DNA of 64,000 nt from Levilactobacillus namurensis (GTDB taxonomy: Bacteria; Bacillota; Bacilli; Lactobacillales; Lactobacillaceae): NCBI RefSeq assembly GCF_032197885.1, contig NZ_CP134159.1:496001-560000 (forward strand), read 5' to 3'. Shown here piece after piece: positions 62,592 through 64,000 of the stretch. Position numbers and translations under genes: made by a program. Positions within the stretch are counted from its first letter, which is position 1. Each line of letters opens with the position of its first letter. A model generated the notes under the pieces. The model was not told where the DNA came from. It saw nothing but the letters and a program-made list of their open reading frames with translations, and made no database searches.

Positions 62592-63770
62592 ATGAAGCTG
62601 ACCACCCGGGAGAAAAGCGCCTTATTTATGGAAGGCGTGGTTACGGTGATCTTGCTCCTCATGCTGAACTTGGCCTTGTTGGTGTTGATCGTTCAGGCAA
62701 TCGAGAGCAACCCCGGACTCCGCGATGGGATCTTCATCATTAAACGCTCCGTGGTGTTAGGTCCCCACCACTATCAATTGTGGAGTTGGGAGAATCTCTT
62801 CATTAGTCTGATGATGGTCGCCGACGCGATGGTGGTCTGGTGGCGCCTGATTCGCCGCTACCGGCAGATGCAACTGCACCACATCATTGAGGAACTGCAT
62901 TACATTGCCAATGGTCACTTCGACCACCGGATTCCGTTCCGCATTAGTGGGGACGTGCAACGGGTCGTGGACTCGGTCAACGCTTTGGTCGACTCGGTCA
63001 TCCACTCGATGGATGAAGAACGGGCCATTGAGAAGTCGAAGGATGAGCTGATCACCAACGTCAGCCACGATATCCGGACACCATTGACCTCGATCATCGG
63101 GTACCTGGGCTTGATCGAAGACCAGCAGTACCATTCACAAGATGATTTGCTCAAGTACACCCACACGGCCTTTTTGAAGTCGAAACAAATGAAGTCGTTG
63201 GTCGACGACCTCTTCGAATACACCAAGGTGCGGCAGACCGATACACCGTTGAGCCTGACCAGAATCGACCTGGGGGCCATGCTGGAACAATTGGCGGCCA
63301 GCTTCGAACTGGAAGCCCAGAAGAAGGGGATGGCCATCAGTGCCACCGACGATTCGGCCGACCCACTGATGATGGAAGCCGACCCCGAGAAGCTGGTCCG
63401 GGTCTTCAACAATCTGGTTGCCAACGCCCTGAAGTACGGGGATGGCGGGAAGCAGATTACCCTGGCGGCTCAGCGCGTGAGTCCCGGCGAGTTGGAAGTC
63501 CGGGTCTCAAACGACGGTCCCAAGATTCCTAAGGCCTCGTTGGCGTTGATCTTCGAACGGTTTTACCGGGTCGAAGAGTCGCGCTCCAAAGAGACTGGTG
63601 GGACGGGGCTAGGCTTGGCCATTGCCCAGAGTATCGTCGCGTTACACGGCGGATACATCTACGTGGAATCGGACGATACGCTGACCAGCTTCGTGATCCA
63701 TCTACCCGTTCAGCACGACCATCCGTTGACCGTGCCGCAACGCTTGAAGACGGGTAGCGTGCCGAGTTAA
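62592..63770 (+). CDS. Sensor histidine kinase (VanS-like)
   Basis: 392 residues. Two membrane segments (GVVTVILLLMLNLALLVLIV and LFISLMMVADAMVVWWRLI) flank a short extracytoplasmic loop of about 40 residues. HAMP-like linker, HisKA with the phosphorylated His in LITNVSHDIRTPLTSIIGYLG, and HATPase with NNLVANALKYG, FERFYRVEESRSKETGGTGLGLAI. ATG 62592 lies ten bases after the response-regulator stop and relies on translational coupling; no strong ribosome binding site. The tiny sensor loop suggests sensing in or near the membrane. Confidence 0.93.
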   Translation: MKLTTREKSALFMEGVVTVILLLMLNLALLVLIVQAIESNPGLRDGIFIIKRSVVLGPHHYQLWSWENLFISLMMVADAMVVWWRLIRRYRQMQLHHIIEELHYIANGHFDHRIPFRISGDVQRVVDSVNALVDSVIHSMDEERAIEKSKDELITNVSHDIRTPLTSIIGYLGLIEDQQYHSQDDLLKYTHTAFLKSKQMKSLVDDLFEYTKVRQTDTPLSLTRIDLGAMLEQLAASFELEAQKKGMAISATDDSADPLMMEADPEKLVRVFNNLVANALKYGDGGKQITLAAQRVSPGELEVRVSNDGPKIPKASLALIFERFYRVEESRSKETGGTGLGLAIAQSIVALHGGYIYVESDDTLTSFVIHLPVQHDHPLTVPQRLKTGSVPS

Positions 63771-63849
63771 GGACTGTTGAATAATTGAAGCATTAACCAT
63801 ACCGCGGGCTTCGGCCGGCGATTACATAAGACAGGAGAACTGAATTTCT

Positions 63850-64000
63850 ATGAAACGTTTGCGTAAATTTGTTGTCGGGCTGGTCGCAGCCCTGATGGTC
63901 ACTACCGGAACCCTAGGCGGGAGTTTGACGTTGCCGACGGTAGCCTATGCGGCCACCACTAGCACCACCCAGACGGTGAATCTGAAGGCCGAGGCCGGGA
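63850..64000 (+). CDS. Secreted protein, N-terminal fragment, probable D-alanyl-D-alanine carboxypeptidase DacA
   Basis: Only 50 codons are in the window. KRLRKFVVGLVAALMVTTGT is the start of a signal peptide that ends near TVAYAATTS, followed by TQTVNLKAEAG, a start typical of PBP5/DacA-type carboxypeptidases whose next element is the AxxxDxxTG strand. The ribosome binding site AGGAGA lies upstream. Location after a VanRS-like pair near guaB fits dacA in other lactobacilli. No catalytic motif is in view, so the name is inference. Confidence 0.55.
   Translation, partial: MKRLRKFVVGLVAALMVTTGTLGGSLTLPTVAYAATTSTTQTVNLKAEAG

Overview
The window looks like a chromosomal segment of a Levilactobacillus (Lactobacillus brevis group) bacterium. 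The strongest evidence is a pair of S-layer genes whose signal peptides and anchor repeats match the L. brevis Slp family. Supporting evidence is an rsmG-noc-soj-parB-DUF951-ychF-DUF1129 block typical of the origin-proximal region of lactobacilli, consistent Lactobacillales gene content, and a GC-rich coding background interrupted by AT-rich accessory islands.

Layout. 1-11.3 kb is core metabolism: an endonuclease III tail, glpK, a PopT-type (DUF368) lipid carrier flippase, an RlmCD-type rRNA methyltransferase, a short-chain dehydrogenase, a TPP-riboswitch-controlled thiM-thiD-thiE salvage operon, and a MacB-type ABC transporter. 11.3-21 kb holds a possible standalone ncRNA, a secreted propeller-like protein, a ComX-like sigma factor with DUF1659/DUF2922 partners, a LysR regulator and an aminotransferase separated by an inserted RloA/RloB (AbiL-like) defence pair, and a large MucBP surface protein. 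22-29.3 kb is the AT-rich accessory segment: two S-layer genes (the first cut by an in-frame TAA), a membrane-protein gene split by a complete 1043-bp ISLpl1-type IS30 element, a zinc-ribbon protein and a decayed Panacea (SocA-like) antitoxin gene. 29.4-35.2 kb has small regulators, a candidate attenuator RNA and a roughly 617-nt large structured noncoding RNA with its own promoter, cre-like site, end-to-end closing helix and terminator. 35.4-47 kb is a nucleoside and purine uptake/catabolism region: a catalytically dead DeoB paralogue, a NupC transporter, an NCS2 purine permease with a structured leader, a nucleoside hydrolase, and a DeoR-operator-controlled deoC-deoB-deoD-deoR-pdp operon. 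47.4-64 kb is the origin-proximal block, two GT-C-type membrane proteins, guaB, a matrixin protease, a two-component system and the start of a probable DacA carboxypeptidase.

How the parts work together. ThiM, ThiD and ThiE rebuild thiamine phosphate from salvaged precursors under TPP control. NupC brings in nucleosides; nucleoside hydrolase, DeoD and Pdp split them, DeoB isomerises the sugar phosphate and DeoC cleaves deoxyribose-5-phosphate, with DeoR and probably CcpA setting expression. Noc, Soj and ParB couple chromosome segregation to division.

The most unusual signals are noncoding. The first is the large RNA at 34.56-35.18 kb, whose size and architecture recall the ROOL/GOLLD class of ornate bacterial RNAs. 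The second is a pair of long palindromic elements at 3.2-3.6 and 58.0-58.7 kb whose sequences differ by compensatory base-pair changes, so their folding has apparently been maintained by selection. All family assignments are from reading the sequence; no database search was possible.
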